This document shows positions 44,634 through 54,330 of a stretch of DNA of 64,000 bases, in pieces (the stretch's first letter is position 1; each line of letters opens with the position of its first letter). The position numbers and the translations under genes are program-made. The stretch is from Sipunculus nudus. Taxonomy: Eukaryota; Annelida; Sipuncula; Golfingiida; Sipunculidae. Below the pieces are notes generated by a model. The model was not told the origin of the DNA. It saw nothing but the letters and a program-made list of their open reading frames with translations, and did not search any database. Location of the stretch: contig CM049312.1 in NCBI GenBank assembly GCA_026874595.1, positions 68,292,929 through 68,356,928 on the forward strand. The letters run 5' to 3'.

Positions 44634-45756
44634 TATTAGGGCCCCGCTTGACAAGCGGTGCCCTATAGTGATCACCGTGTCAGTCCGTCCTTCCGTCCAT
44701 CCGTCCTTCCGTTCAACATACTGCAGCTTTCCAACATTCACAGGGATGATTGGTACCTATGATGGGCTCCAGACCTACTGAATTACAGACTTGTCGGAAC
44801 TCCAATATGGCTGCCACAGCCCAATCACTGATTTTCTTTCGCGCGCGATAACTCAACAACAACATACTGCACCTTTCCCAAATTCACAGGGTTGATTGGT
44901 TTATTTATGAGGGCTCCAGACTTCTAGAATTATAGACTTGTCGGAATTCCAATATGGCCGCCACAACCCAAACGCTGATTTTCTTTCGCGCGCGATAACT
45001 CAACAACAACATACTGCACCTTTCCCAAATTCACAGGGTTGATTGGCATTTATGAGGGCTCCAGACTTCTCGAATTACAGACTTGTCGGAATTCCAATAT
45101 GGCCGCCACAGCCCAATCGCTGATTTTCTTTCGCGCGCGATAACTCAACAACAACATACTGCACCTTTCCCAAATTCACAGGGATGATTGGTACCTATGA
45201 GCGCTCCAGACCTATCAAATTACAGACTTGTTGGAATTCCAATATGGCCGCCACAGCCCAATCGCTGATTTTCTTTTGCGCGCGATAACTCAACAACAAC
45301 ATACTGCAGCGTTCCAAAATTCACAGTGTTGATTGGTACCTATGAGGGCTCCAGACCTATCGAATTACAGACTTGTAGGAATTCCAATATGGCCGTCACA
45401 GCCATATCGCTGATTTTCTTTCGCACGCAATAACTTAACAACAACACACTGCAACTTTCCCAATTTCACAGGGATCATTGGTGCTCATGAGGGCTCCAGA
45501 CCTATCGAATTACAGACTGGCTCAAAATCAAATATGGCTAACAGATTACATTCGGTGATTTTCTTTTGCGCACATTATTCTAGACATATCTTCTTAAATA
45601 TCATTTGATCAAGTAGGATTTTTTTCCTCATGGATAAAAACCTGTTTCTGTTTGTCATACTTTTCATTTAACTTAATTTTTCTCCTATATGTAAACAAGT
45701 CCAGCACTTGCAGAAACGCGGGGCCCTCTGAGGACTATTGTCCGACGACATCTAGT
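44634..45756 (+). mobile_element. Candidate non-autonomous element with internal minisatellite
   Basis: The left end GGGCCCCGCTTGACAAGCGG contains a 7-bp palindromic stem (CCGCTTG-A-CAAGCGG). The middle holds CCGT/CCTTCCG words and then six copies of a 146-bp unit. The right end has GCGGGGCCCTCTGAGG and finishes ACATCTAG|TT. A terminal hairpin, internal tandem repeats and a CTAG 3' end recall Helitron/Helentron-like or Pearl-type molluscan elements; the class is inferred. Confidence 0.55.
44690..45600. repeat. Tandem repeat, unit about 146 bp, 6 copies
   Basis: CAACATACTGCA(C/G) or its variant starts at 44714, 44860, 45007, 45152, 45297 and 45442, giving spacings of 145-147 bases. Each unit contains TTCACAGGG, GGGCTCCAGAC, AATTCCAATATGGCCGCCAC and TTTCTTTCGCGCGCGATAAC. 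The last unit is the most diverged. Confidence 0.95.
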
Positions 45757-46397
45757 TCTTATTACCTCCAAAATAAAATGGACTATTGATAAGTCTTCAC
45801 CCTAACCCTGTACAAACCTGTCATCCTCACTGAACCCCATTTCCATAATATCGCCTGTTAAGGAATTTTACTCTGTTAAAAGGAAGCAAAGATTTTCAAT
45901 TCAAGCGCGGAACACATGTCCACATGAATCTTTTAATAGGGAGCAATTTTCTGTTGAGTGGACACAAAGAGCTGAGACCCTTTATACGATCACCGTTTTA
46001 AAGGTTTACAGGTATGTTGATTTTTATACATTCAGAAGTATCTTTCAATGATAACCATGGTTTTAATAGTTCGGTCGTTTATGGGTTGTTTGAAGAAAGT
46101 TTTTCAAAAGGAATCCCTTGGGGGATTGCACACACTTCAAATGGTCCTCAGTCTCTTTGGGACTTTGAAACCCCCGCCAGAATCTACTAATCAGTCGTTC
46201 GTTCATACGTACACGTTTCATGTAAAACATTGTCATTGTTCAGAAACACGGGTTCAGTGGCAGAACAACTACATACGAATGGAAGGCTTCTACTCGGGGA
46301 CAAAGGAATAGCCCCTTATAATTATTCCTTTGTGGAATTGTGATTATGGCACTAAAGAAAAAATATATTATTGTGATTTCAATTACATCCACAAATG

Positions 46398-46765
46398 TGA
46401 AGCGGAACCGCTTAGGGCCGTATTGTCTTGGCCTTGTGTTGGGGGCGAGTCGGTTAAGCGGACGAGATGAGAAGGCAGGACGCGCCATATTTGTGGTTTG
46501 GATGAACGTCCAGAGAGAGAGAAACCAGTGTTAAGGAGCTTACAGGAAAAGGTATCAATAATGAAAGATAATTTTGTATGTTCCTTTGTGATTAAGAACC
46601 TTTCTTTTATACAAATCAACTGACTTTCTTATTTGTGGCAGTTTAATTGCGAGTTTAGTCTGACTGATTGCTGCCGTCTCATGGCATAGATATCCAAAAT
46701 CGCCCCCCTCCCGTAAAATGGGGTAACGGACCCGTGTTGCAGCTGGACTTGCCCAGTCCGCTACA
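46398..46765 (+). repeat. 5' LTR of the gypsy element
   Basis: It starts TGAAGCGGAACCGC and ends GTCCGCTACA. It is almost identical to 53958-54326, which starts TGTAGCGG, so the first copy has lost the perfect terminal inverted repeat. The internal poly(A) signal and TATA-like box are not certain. Confidence 0.93.
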
Positions 46766-47715
46766 GTTTTGGTGGCCACACACATTTAGGGGGATCTTTG
46801 GTGGTTATTTAATGACCTTTGATGAAATTGGATGAGCTGGGAGTCAAATTTGATTCGGCTGTAAAGCAATGACATCAGCATATAGACAGAAACGGAATAG
46901 TTCCACTAACGATCAATAGATGGCGCCACAAACCTGCCTCACGTACCAGATTTATCCAGTGTCATATTATATGCTTTGATAATGGTTATGGCTCTTGACA
47001 ACAGAAGGCGCCACTGACCCCTAACATTGAAAGTTTTACTGTAGTGATGAAGTGTGGAAAAATAATTTGCATTTTCTGCTGGGACCAGCTAACAGGATAA
47101 ACATTGGAGATGGGAATCCATTGTTGATAGGCTGACAAATGTGATTAAAGTGTAAGCTGTTGTATTTTGTATACCTAATACTGAAATATTAGTGTATTGT
47201 GACCAAAGTGAATTTTATGTATAAACACATTTTTTTACCTCAGTAGTTATTATATTTGGGGACCAATTAAAGAGAGGTAATCTTGTTTTGGAGGTAAAGT
47301 TTACTTTAAGGATAAGGATACTGAGATTTGGTACCTATATTCATAGTTATTGCGCCAGAATTGAATGGGTATCTATGAATATGTATTTGTTTTTTTTATT
47401 TGTGTATAATGTATGTTTATTGACCATTTATTTTGCTTTGATAACAATGTCTGTATATAAAAAAACCCTGAAGAATGACTATGATTATATATTGTGTCTG
47501 TCACTTGCACAACAGTTTAGCTTAGACATTTATGAGTCTAGTGGTTTTGACCTGCAAGTTTTTACAAATTTTTGCACACTGTGCTGAGCAGAAAGAAAAT
47601 ATCTCATTACACAGTTGTTAAGTATACCTATTAATGACAACCAGATTAGACACTTATTGGTGGGAAGTAGAGACAAGAGATATTGTGTGTGACATATACA
47701 GAATAACAGGTAAAC
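46766..47715 (+). other. Untranslated leader of the gypsy element
   Basis: About 950 bases between LTR and Gag. A possible primer site TGGTGGCCACACAC starts at about 46770, four bases after the LTR, but the matching tRNA was not identified. Short ORFs in it (for example 47288-47587) are not supported as genes. Confidence 0.6.
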
Positions 47716-48588
47716 ATGGCTCGACAACAAGCAACATTCGCAGACTTGTTTGGCTCTTCGGTTGTTGGGACTCCGTTAACACCAGTTCAGTCGACACAGA
47801 CTGAGAGTAGACAAGAGACTTGTTTTGTTGACCAACATAAAGGTCAAGGACAAGAAAGCGATTCTTTAAATTCGCGCGATGGATCAGTTATAATACAAAT
47901 GGAGCAGGATGTGTCGGTGCCAGAAGGGCAGTCGCAGCCATCTCGTGTAGCTAGAGACTATGAATCAGGAATATTTGGTCAAATGATACAACCAGGACCA
48001 AATACCCCTCAAGGTCACTCTCAAGGTCAAAATCCCTTTGGAATGCCATTTTCTACTCCTTGGCAAGGAGAGACTCGTAGAGTGGTTGATAATATGAAAC
48101 CGAGAGGACGCAAGGAACCGGATAAGTATGATGGCGAAACTTCTGAGTGGGAAGACTATATCCGCCATTTTGAGTTGGTGGGCAAATGGAATCGGTGGGA
48201 CGATAATGAGAAAGCCTTGCAGTTGGGAGCTAGTTTAGCCGGACATGCGCAACGGGTGTTAGGTGACCTTACTACTGAACGTTGCGAAAACTATCAAGAA
48301 CTAAAAGCCGCGTTGGAATCGAGGTTTGCACCCAAAGACCGTAAAACTGCATTTAAAAGCGAGTTCCGTAAGCGGAAGCGACAGAGAGGTGAGAACTTAC
48401 GAGATTACGCGTATGCGTTGCGGCGTTTAGCGAGTCAGGCCTATAGTAGTATCAGTTATGATGCATTGCAAGAGCTTGTAATTAAACAGTTTATCTTAGG
48501 TCTAGACCACCGAGAGCTACAAAAGCATGTGCATTTCGCTAAACCAGCTACGCTTGAAGCTTCTCTGTCACCCGCAGTTGAGTATTAG
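47716..48588 (+). CDS. gag: Gag (290 codons, early stop) of the gypsy element
   Basis: The ATG at 47716 is the first in the frame. The N-terminal 130 residues are Gln/Ser/Pro-rich. The capsid-like part from about residue 135 reads PDKYDGETSEWEDYIRHFEL, W..NEKALQLGASLAG.A, YQELKAALESRFAP, RKRQRGENLRDYAYALRRLA and LGL.HRELQKHV, the usual Ty3/gypsy Gag pattern. A TAG after AVEY ends the frame before the zinc knuckle; knuckle sequence continues downstream in another frame. Gag packages element RNA. The stop may be a mutation. Confidence 0.85.
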   Translation: MARQQATFADLFGSSVVGTPLTPVQSTQTESRQETCFVDQHKGQGQESDSLNSRDGSVIIQMEQDVSVPEGQSQPSRVARDYESGIFGQMIQPGPNTPQGHSQGQNPFGMPFSTPWQGETRRVVDNMKPRGRKEPDKYDGETSEWEDYIRHFELVGKWNRWDDNEKALQLGASLAGHAQRVLGDLTTERCENYQELKAALESRFAPKDRKTAFKSEFRKRKRQRGENLRDYAYALRRLASQAYSSISYDALQELVIKQFILGLDHRELQKHVHFAKPATLEASLSPAVEY

Positions 48589-50051
48589 TCGGTTGATTTT
48601 CGTGACCTCAATGTACCGAACTTAAGTAAGCCAAGGTAAGCCAAGGTAAAGGCCGGGTTAACAACTGAATCGAGTCGGTCGCCTGCCAACATTGAGAGAT
48701 GTAGCCAGTCGTCACCTATCAGTAGTCCGACCATGCCGCCCAAGGTTATGACCCCTGGCCAAGGTCAGAGGTTAGCAGGTGGGAGAAAACAGCAATTCGA
48801 GTCTGGCACATGCTTTTATTGGGGGAAGCTGGACATTTCAGGCGAAATTGCCCCCACCGTAGGCGCCGGAGGGGATATACCACAACTCCGAAGGGGCAAG
48901 GCACTTATAACCCCATAGCGCAGTTACCACCAGCGGCACCCACGTATCCAGGATACACACAACGGCCTCTGTGTTTTGACAATTATCACCAAGCTGGAAT
49001 GCCGAGTAGATATGTGCCAGCACCAACTACTTCGCCACAGGTATACCAGTACAGGTATACGCCCAGAGTCGGATTAGGGCAGGGAATAAACCTATCGTCT
49101 GCCACACCTGCACCTAGTATACCATCGTGTACTACACCTCGTACACCCGTAACACCGAAACCCGGGTGGTCAAGTGGACTTAGGAATGCTTGTGGATGGC
49201 ACCTGCCTGGTCGCCTAAATGAACTTGATGTAAATTTTTTAGTCCATGCTGGATCAACTCACAGTATTATCAGTAAAGAGTTGTACGATCGAACACCTGT
49301 CGGTGCGCGACCTGCATTGTACCCAGTAAAACAGACTTTCAGTACAGTAACTGGGCAGCAAATGGAACCTGAAGGTTATGGGAATTTCCATCTAAAGATA
49401 GCTGGGGAAAGTCTGGACTTCCCATTTGTAGTTGTGCCAGCTGAGGATCCTGGACTGATGGGCGTTGATTTAATCGCACACCTCGATGCCTCACTGCACC
49501 TAAGTAGGGGAGAACTAACCATCAAAGGAGTACCGCATAAAATGCATTATCAGTCTGGCACCAGTGTTGCTCGTGAACATGTGAAAGAGACGGTGATAAT
49601 TCCATCACAGTATGAAGCGACTATACCATGCAGACTCGGAAAGTTACGGACTGAAACTTCAACCAATGCTGTGTTAGAGCCAGACCCTGAATATGTTAAA
49701 GAGACTGGACTTCTCGTTGGCAGCACTGTTATCGATGCCTCCCACAAGATTGTACCAATCACTGTGATCAACCCAAATAATGAGATAATAAGGGTGGCAA
49801 AAGGAACACCTATAGCCGAGTTTAGAGAGGTAGATCAAGTTATTCTGCTACCTACTGGCAACAATACAGATATCAGTCCTCTAGAGGTCAACAACGACAC
49901 ACAGTTCCCTGAACACATGCAGCCATTAATAGACAATACAGCTGGTGACCTTACTCGAGATCAGGTGAGTCGCCTAAAAGCAGCTATATTTGCTTATCAA
50001 GATATCTTCCTGGGACCACATGGAAAGTTAGGCCTTACCAATATGGCCTAA
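48589..50051 (+). pseudogene. Nucleocapsid knuckle and protease, catalytic Asp lost
   Basis: A knuckle is split between two frames near 48810 (CFYW in one, GEAGHFRRNC in the other). The frame 48810-50051 is open for 413 codons with a Pro/Thr-rich linker, then the protease region. The active-site motif reads FLVHAGSTHSIIS at 49245-49250, where retroviral-type proteases have DTG: Asp is His and Thr is Ala. The later fold is recognisable (FPFVVVPAEDPGLMGVDLI). The end (LGLTNMA) is the approach to RT and stops just before it. Confidence 0.8.
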
Positions 50052-50828
50052 CAAAAGATCGATACTGGTTGTAACCCCCCGATTAAACAACCACCGCGTC
50101 GGGTACCACAATCCCAGAAAGTTATAGTAGAGGCAGAGGTACAAAAGATGTTAGACCAAGGCATTATAGAACCCAGTATCAGTCCTTGTGCCTCACCGAT
50201 AGTGCTCGTAACCAAAAAAGATGGAGGAGTACGATTTTGCGTCGATTACCGGCGGCTCAATAACGTGACGCGAAAGGACGCGTACCCGTTACCACGTATT
50301 GATGATTCGTTGGACACTTTATCCGGTAGTCAGTGGTTTTCGACACTTGATATCGCCTCAGGTTATTGGCAACTCAAGATGGCCGACGATGGATCAAAAG
50401 AAAAGGCCGCGTTCTGTACACATCTCGGTTTACACCAGTTCAAAGTCATGCCTCTTGGCCTGTGTAATGCGCCCGCGAGCTACGAACGCCTGATGGAAAA
50501 TGTCTTGCGAGGCCTACAGTGGAGACAGTGTTTAGTCTACATTGATGAAGTGATATGTGTTGGACAAGACTTTGACCAAGCACTAGGAAATCTGATAACT
50601 GTATGGCAGAGGTTTCGGGAAGCCAACTTAAAAATGAAACCAAAGAAATGCCATTTATTCCAACGCAGTGTGACATTCTTAGGACACCTAGTGTCAGCTG
50701 ATGGTGCCAGGTGTGACCCCGACAAAGTCAAAGCAGTTGAAGAATGGCAAGTACCAAATAGCTTAACTGAAGTTCGCAGTTTTCTCGGTTTGGCGGCTTA
50801 CTACCGTAGACACATCAACAGCTTCTAA
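50052..50828 (+). pseudogene. Reverse transcriptase with YIDE in place of YIDD
   Basis: The open frame 50148-50828 carries GIIEPSISPCASPIVLVTKK, VRFCVDYRRLN, YPLPRIDD, FSTLDIASGYWQ, FKVMPLGLCNAPASYERLM, then LVYIDEVICVG, and thumb motifs KPKKCHLFQRSVTFLGHLVS and EVRSFLGLAAYYRRHI. The second catalytic Asp of YIDD is Glu (50547-50549). A TAA ends the frame after INSF, where family members continue. The N-terminal approach (50052-50147) has lost its frame. Confidence 0.9.
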
Positions 50829-51290
50829 GAGATTGCTGCGCCGCTTACGGAAGCTCCGTTATTGTCGTATTCAACTGAAGACGACCAGTTTATTTTGGAT
50901 ACTGACGCGAGTGGTGAAGGTATGGGTGCTGTGCTGTCCCAGCTTCAAGGTGGCCAGGAAGGTGTTATTGCGTATGGCAGCAGAACCCTCAATCGTTCTC
51001 AACGTAACTACCGTACGACCAAACGTGAGCTTCTGGCAGTTGTAACGTTCATTAAACATTTCAGACATTACTTGTGGGGACGAAACTTTATTCTCCGAAC
51101 TGATCACGCGTCGCTGAGATGGTTAAAGAACTTTCGGAACATTGAAGGGATGCTAGCACGATGGCTTACTGTGTTAGACATGTACTCTTTTGAAATCGAA
51201 AAAAAGAGCAGGGACCAAGCATACCAACGCTGACGCTTTAAGCAGGATCGCCTGTCGGCAGTGTAAAAGGGAGGATTGTTTAAGACCAGA
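50829..51290 (+). pseudogene. RNase H domain, connection segment deleted, frameshift at the end
   Basis: After the RT stop the same frame continues EIAAPLT and passes straight to EAPLLSYS, so the roughly 30-residue connection (H..K...F.W...C..AF..LK in relatives) is missing. RNase H motifs follow: FILDTDASGEGMGAVLSQ, YRTTKRELLAVV and LRTDHASLRWLKNF. An A-run at about 51199-51206 shifts the frame, after which GTKHTNADALSRI is read in the next frame. Confidence 0.88.
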
Positions 51291-51540
51291 TACAAGAAAA
51301 TCTCAGCCATTCATAAGAGAAGTCAGGATAACAGCTATGATCATGCGAATGAAACCGTACAGAGTTCACCGGACAGTCAGTCATTTGAGGAGTGGTGTCA
51401 AGAATATGACACAGATGCCCTCCGGACACTGCAACAGTAGGATCCGGCAATATCGAAAATAATGATCCTCCTGACCAGAGATAAACAAAAGCCACCATGG
51501 GCAGTGATAGCTACCGAATCGCGAGAATTAAGGGCATTGT
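51291..51540 (+). other. Linker between RNase H and integrase
   Basis: Short broken frames, no recognisable domain; in related elements this is a variable linker. Confidence 0.5.
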
Positions 51541-51560
51541 GGAGCCAGTTGAGCAACTAA

Positions 51561-51830
51561 GTGATCCTGGACAATTTACTATATAGAGAGTGGGCTCCTA
51601 GTAACAACATGACAAAGATCCGTCAACTCGTGACACCGTGGCCCTTAAGAAAGCAAATCATGAAGTTTGTTCATAACAAGAGACTTGCTGGACACTTAGG
51701 CATAACAAAGACTCTACACAATGTACGCCAACGCTTTTATTGGCCCGGTCATGAGCAGGATTTGATCCGGTGGTGTCAGAGATGTAACGTGTGTGCCAGT
51801 ATTGCTAGGTTGTCCATATGGACCAATTGA
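51561..51830 (+). pseudogene. Integrase zinc-binding domain, cut before the catalytic core
   Basis: It encodes KFVHNKRLAGHLGITKTLH, RFYWPGHEQDLIRWCQRCNVC, a complete HHCC module. Immediately after CNVCASIAR the family pattern stops; the DD35E core (WxxDxxGP, SDxGxxF, ER) is not found in any frame up to 52200. A deletion is the simplest reading. Confidence 0.85.
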
Positions 51831-52185
51831 AATCCTGTGTGGGAGATCCACCCCATGAAAGTTGGATCCGGAAGAAAGCTCCTGAGGAGGGAGATAATGA
51901 GACTGTGTTGCTAGGAGATCCACCGGTGGGTCCCGATGACCCGGGATTGGCTATAAAGACCCCCAGAGCGAACCTTGCGGATAGGACCATGTGGAGACAG
52001 AGGGTCGCCGATCCGGGAATGACCTGGATGATCGGGAAGAGGAGACCCCTCCACAGGCATTCATATATGACAGCGAGGACACTGACGACAGCGTAGAGTA
52101 CAAGGCAGTGGTTTTACCGGCTGATGCTGTTAAACTAGGCCGTGGTTTCCGTCGTAAGAAACCGGTGGACAGGCTAAATTTATGA
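51831..52185 (+). pseudogene. Integrase C-terminal tail remnant
   Basis: Three overlapping frames (51818-52096, 51991-52185 and others) carry hydrophilic Asp/Pro-rich sequence (DPPVGPDDPG; EDTDDSVEYKAVVLPADAVK; GRGFRRKKPVDRLNL), like the C-terminal tails after gypsy integrases. The frame changes within it, so the tail is also damaged. Confidence 0.5.
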
Positions 52186-52731
52186 GACCTTTATTAAGTG
52201 GTCGAATGACTGACACTAAAAAGAGACTGGAAACTTGTAGATAGGCGGCCAGACTCAAATTTGGTGACATGGTCAGTATGGCAGAATTGTCTAGGGTAGC
52301 AATATAGTAAAGAACGCCCTTGAGCAGAATAAAGTGTCATCAGAGAAATACCGAATTAGTAAGGTTTCAGGTATCGCCAGGAATTTCCTCTAGCCTAAAA
52401 TAGAAGTGTAATGTCATTATCACATCCAAATATTGTAAACATTAAACTGTGAATTACAGGTAGCCAGAGACTGATTGGGTAACCGAGGACAAAGGTAGAA
52501 TTGAGTAGATATGAAATTCCTCAATATGTCTGACATCTGGATTTATGGACTGTATGTTTACAGACAGATTGCGCAGTTCCCAGCCCAGGATGTTAGACTA
52601 CGGGACCCGACATTGGTCACCACTATCGAGCGATATGTGATCACCCTAACCTCGGGGACAGGGAACCCAGAACTCCACCAAGAGAATCCACTAATGCCGT
52701 GCCCGCGACGAGATCACCTGGGACCCCATAG
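52186..52731 (+). other. Spacer between pol and ORF3
   Basis: About 550 bases without a supported gene. A frame at 52511-52942 overlaps the start of ORF3 in another frame and lacks domain features; it may be spurious. The spacer could carry a splice acceptor for an ORF3 message. Confidence 0.45.
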
Positions 52732-53460
52732 ATGGACGAGCCACTTCCGATACTTGAGGAACCTTCCAGGAGCCCTGATGAAACTCTGCCGGAAGCCCAC
52801 GTCAGTGCCATTCACAACAGGCAGGATCCTCGCCGAGGAGCCAGAGCAAGGATCAGCTTCCACCATGGGCCGTGGGACTGCCCTGTTCGGAGATGCCGAC
52901 TGTCCAGGGACAGCGAACGGTCCCTTGGGAGACATTGGGTAGAGAACCATGTCTTGGACACGCGTGTATTCAAATGCTCAATGTCGCATTGCGGGTATCG
53001 TGCTCAACGACATGCACGAATAAAAGATCATATGATGGAAAGGCACTCAGAGGAGTTCGAGACAGAAATCGAATTCCAACGCTGGAGCTCCATATATAAC
53101 ACACCAGTCTTGCGCGAGAGTACTCGGGACCAAGGGTATATGGATCCTGAGGGAAAGGCTTTCCCTGGAGACATGGAACGCATATGGAGTTACATGGGCC
53201 TCCAGCTACCCACTGAACGCATGGAGGAACATCTGAAAAGAGAGAGGGCCGCCAACGAAGAACAGACTCAAAGTCTAAAGGCAGAGCTTCAAGAGGCGAG
53301 ACAGTACATAGCTGCGCTAGAGAAAATCAACCACAAACAGGACCAAGACCTCGATCTACTCAAAGGACAGCTTCAGGATCAGCAGACCACCATTTCTGAT
53401 CTGAACGGACAGCTAGAGCAGTGTCACCTTCAAGGCGACGTTCGCCGTCTGGAGTGCTGA
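52732..53460 (+). CDS. ORF3: two C2H2-like zinc fingers plus coiled coil, intact
   Basis: A stop (TAG 52729-52731) lies directly before ATG 52732, so the start is well defined; the frame is open for 242 codons to TGA. Residues about 47-75 and 80-108 form two fingers with identical spacing C-x4-C-x12-H-x4-H (CPVRRC...H..H and CSMSHC...H..H). A long Leu/Gln/Glu-rich helix from about residue 160 to 235 (LKAELQEARQYIAALEK, LLKGQLQDQQTTISDLNGQL) is a probable coiled coil. No membrane segment or signal peptide is present, so it is not an envelope protein. It sits in the env position, between pol and the 3' LTR. I do not recognise the family. Inferred roles: nucleic-acid binding and oligomerisation, regulatory or targeting. 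Confidence 0.8.
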   Translation: MDEPLPILEEPSRSPDETLPEAHVSAIHNRQDPRRGARARISFHHGPWDCPVRRCRLSRDSERSLGRHWVENHVLDTRVFKCSMSHCGYRAQRHARIKDHMMERHSEEFETEIEFQRWSSIYNTPVLRESTRDQGYMDPEGKAFPGDMERIWSYMGLQLPTERMEEHLKRERAANEEQTQSLKAELQEARQYIAALEKINHKQDQDLDLLKGQLQDQQTTISDLNGQLEQCHLQGDVRRLEC

Positions 53461-53692
53461 GAGGCATGGTATAGGAATGCTCCGGAGAGCCAGCATGAGA
53501 TCAATCAAGAGTAGTTCTTATATACTTATTACGATTTCCCGAAGAAGAACTTCACTGTGTGAGAATGTTTAGATTAGATTGAAAAGAAAGGGAGTGGTAA
53601 GTAAACTTTAGATTTGTAATGATAAGTTAGTTGGACACTCAGGAACAGCTGAGCAACTGGTGCTAATTACAATACGGGTACTACCCAAGCCG

Positions 53693-53769
<77 letters not shown>

Positions 53770-53957
53770 CATATACGTTCAAGTGTTTCTATGTGTATAT
53801 GTTTATCTTCATTTTATTTTGGTTGTTTTTATTTGAATGTTGCTTTGCACTCATCACTGCCATAATTTTGTGCATATCTAATTGTTTACGTTTTCATATT
53901 TTATGTGTTAGTATTGGACACAACCGCAGGCGGTTGCGTCTAAGGGGGGGGGGGGAA
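53461..53957 (+). other. 3' untranslated region and poly-purine tract of the gypsy element
   Basis: It includes an (AT)n run at 53697-53762 that arose inside the element. The purine run AAGGGGGGGGGGGGAA at about 53942-53957 directly abuts the 3' LTR, the position of the plus-strand primer. Confidence 0.75.
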
Positions 53958-54326
53958 TGTAGCGGAACCGCTTAGAGCCGTATTGTCTTGGCCTTGTGTG
54001 GGGGGCGAGTCGGTTAAGGGGGCGAGATGAGAAGGCAGGACGCGCCATATTTGTGGTTTGGATGAAAGTCCAGAGAGAGTGAAACCAGTGTTAAGGAGCT
54101 TACAGGAAAAGGTATCCATAATGAAAGATAATTTTGTATGTTCCTTCGTGATTAAGAACCTTTCTTTTATACAAATCAACTGACTTTCTTATTTGTGGCA
54201 GTTTAATTGCGAGTTTAGTCTGACTGATTGCTGCCCTCTCATGGCGTAGATATCCACAATAGCCCCCCTCCCGTAAAATGGTGGTAACGGACCCGTGTTG
54301 CAGCTTGACTTGCCCAGTCCGCTACA
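53958..54326 (+). repeat. 3' LTR of the gypsy element
   Basis: TGTAGCGG...CCGCTACA perfect 8-base terminal inverted repeats, 369 bases, then the AATG target duplication. Confidence 0.95.
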
Positions 54327-54330
54327 AATG

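Larger units (their letters stand above)
46394..54330 (+). mobile_element. Ty3/gypsy LTR retrotransposon with an extra ORF, defective
   Basis: Layout on the plus strand: AATG target duplication (46394-46397 and 54327-54330), 5' LTR, about 950-base leader, Gag, knuckle-protease, RT, RNase H, integrase zinc domain, integrase tail, ORF3, poly-purine tract, 3' LTR. The gene order is that of ordinary Ty3/gypsy, unlike the element at 29281-34405. By eye the two LTRs differ at about 15 of 368 positions, so the insertion is not very recent. The catalytic core of integrase is missing and several pol motifs are damaged, so the copy cannot be autonomous. Confidence 0.92.

Noticed and set aside
44690-45600. 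CRISPR-like array
   Set aside because: Units of 146 bp are adjacent, with no unique spacers, in a eukaryotic context; it is a minisatellite.
52511-52942. 143-codon frame overlapping ORF3
   Set aside because: Different frame from the zinc-finger ORF, no domain, Pro/Arg-rich as expected for an off-frame reading of a coding region.
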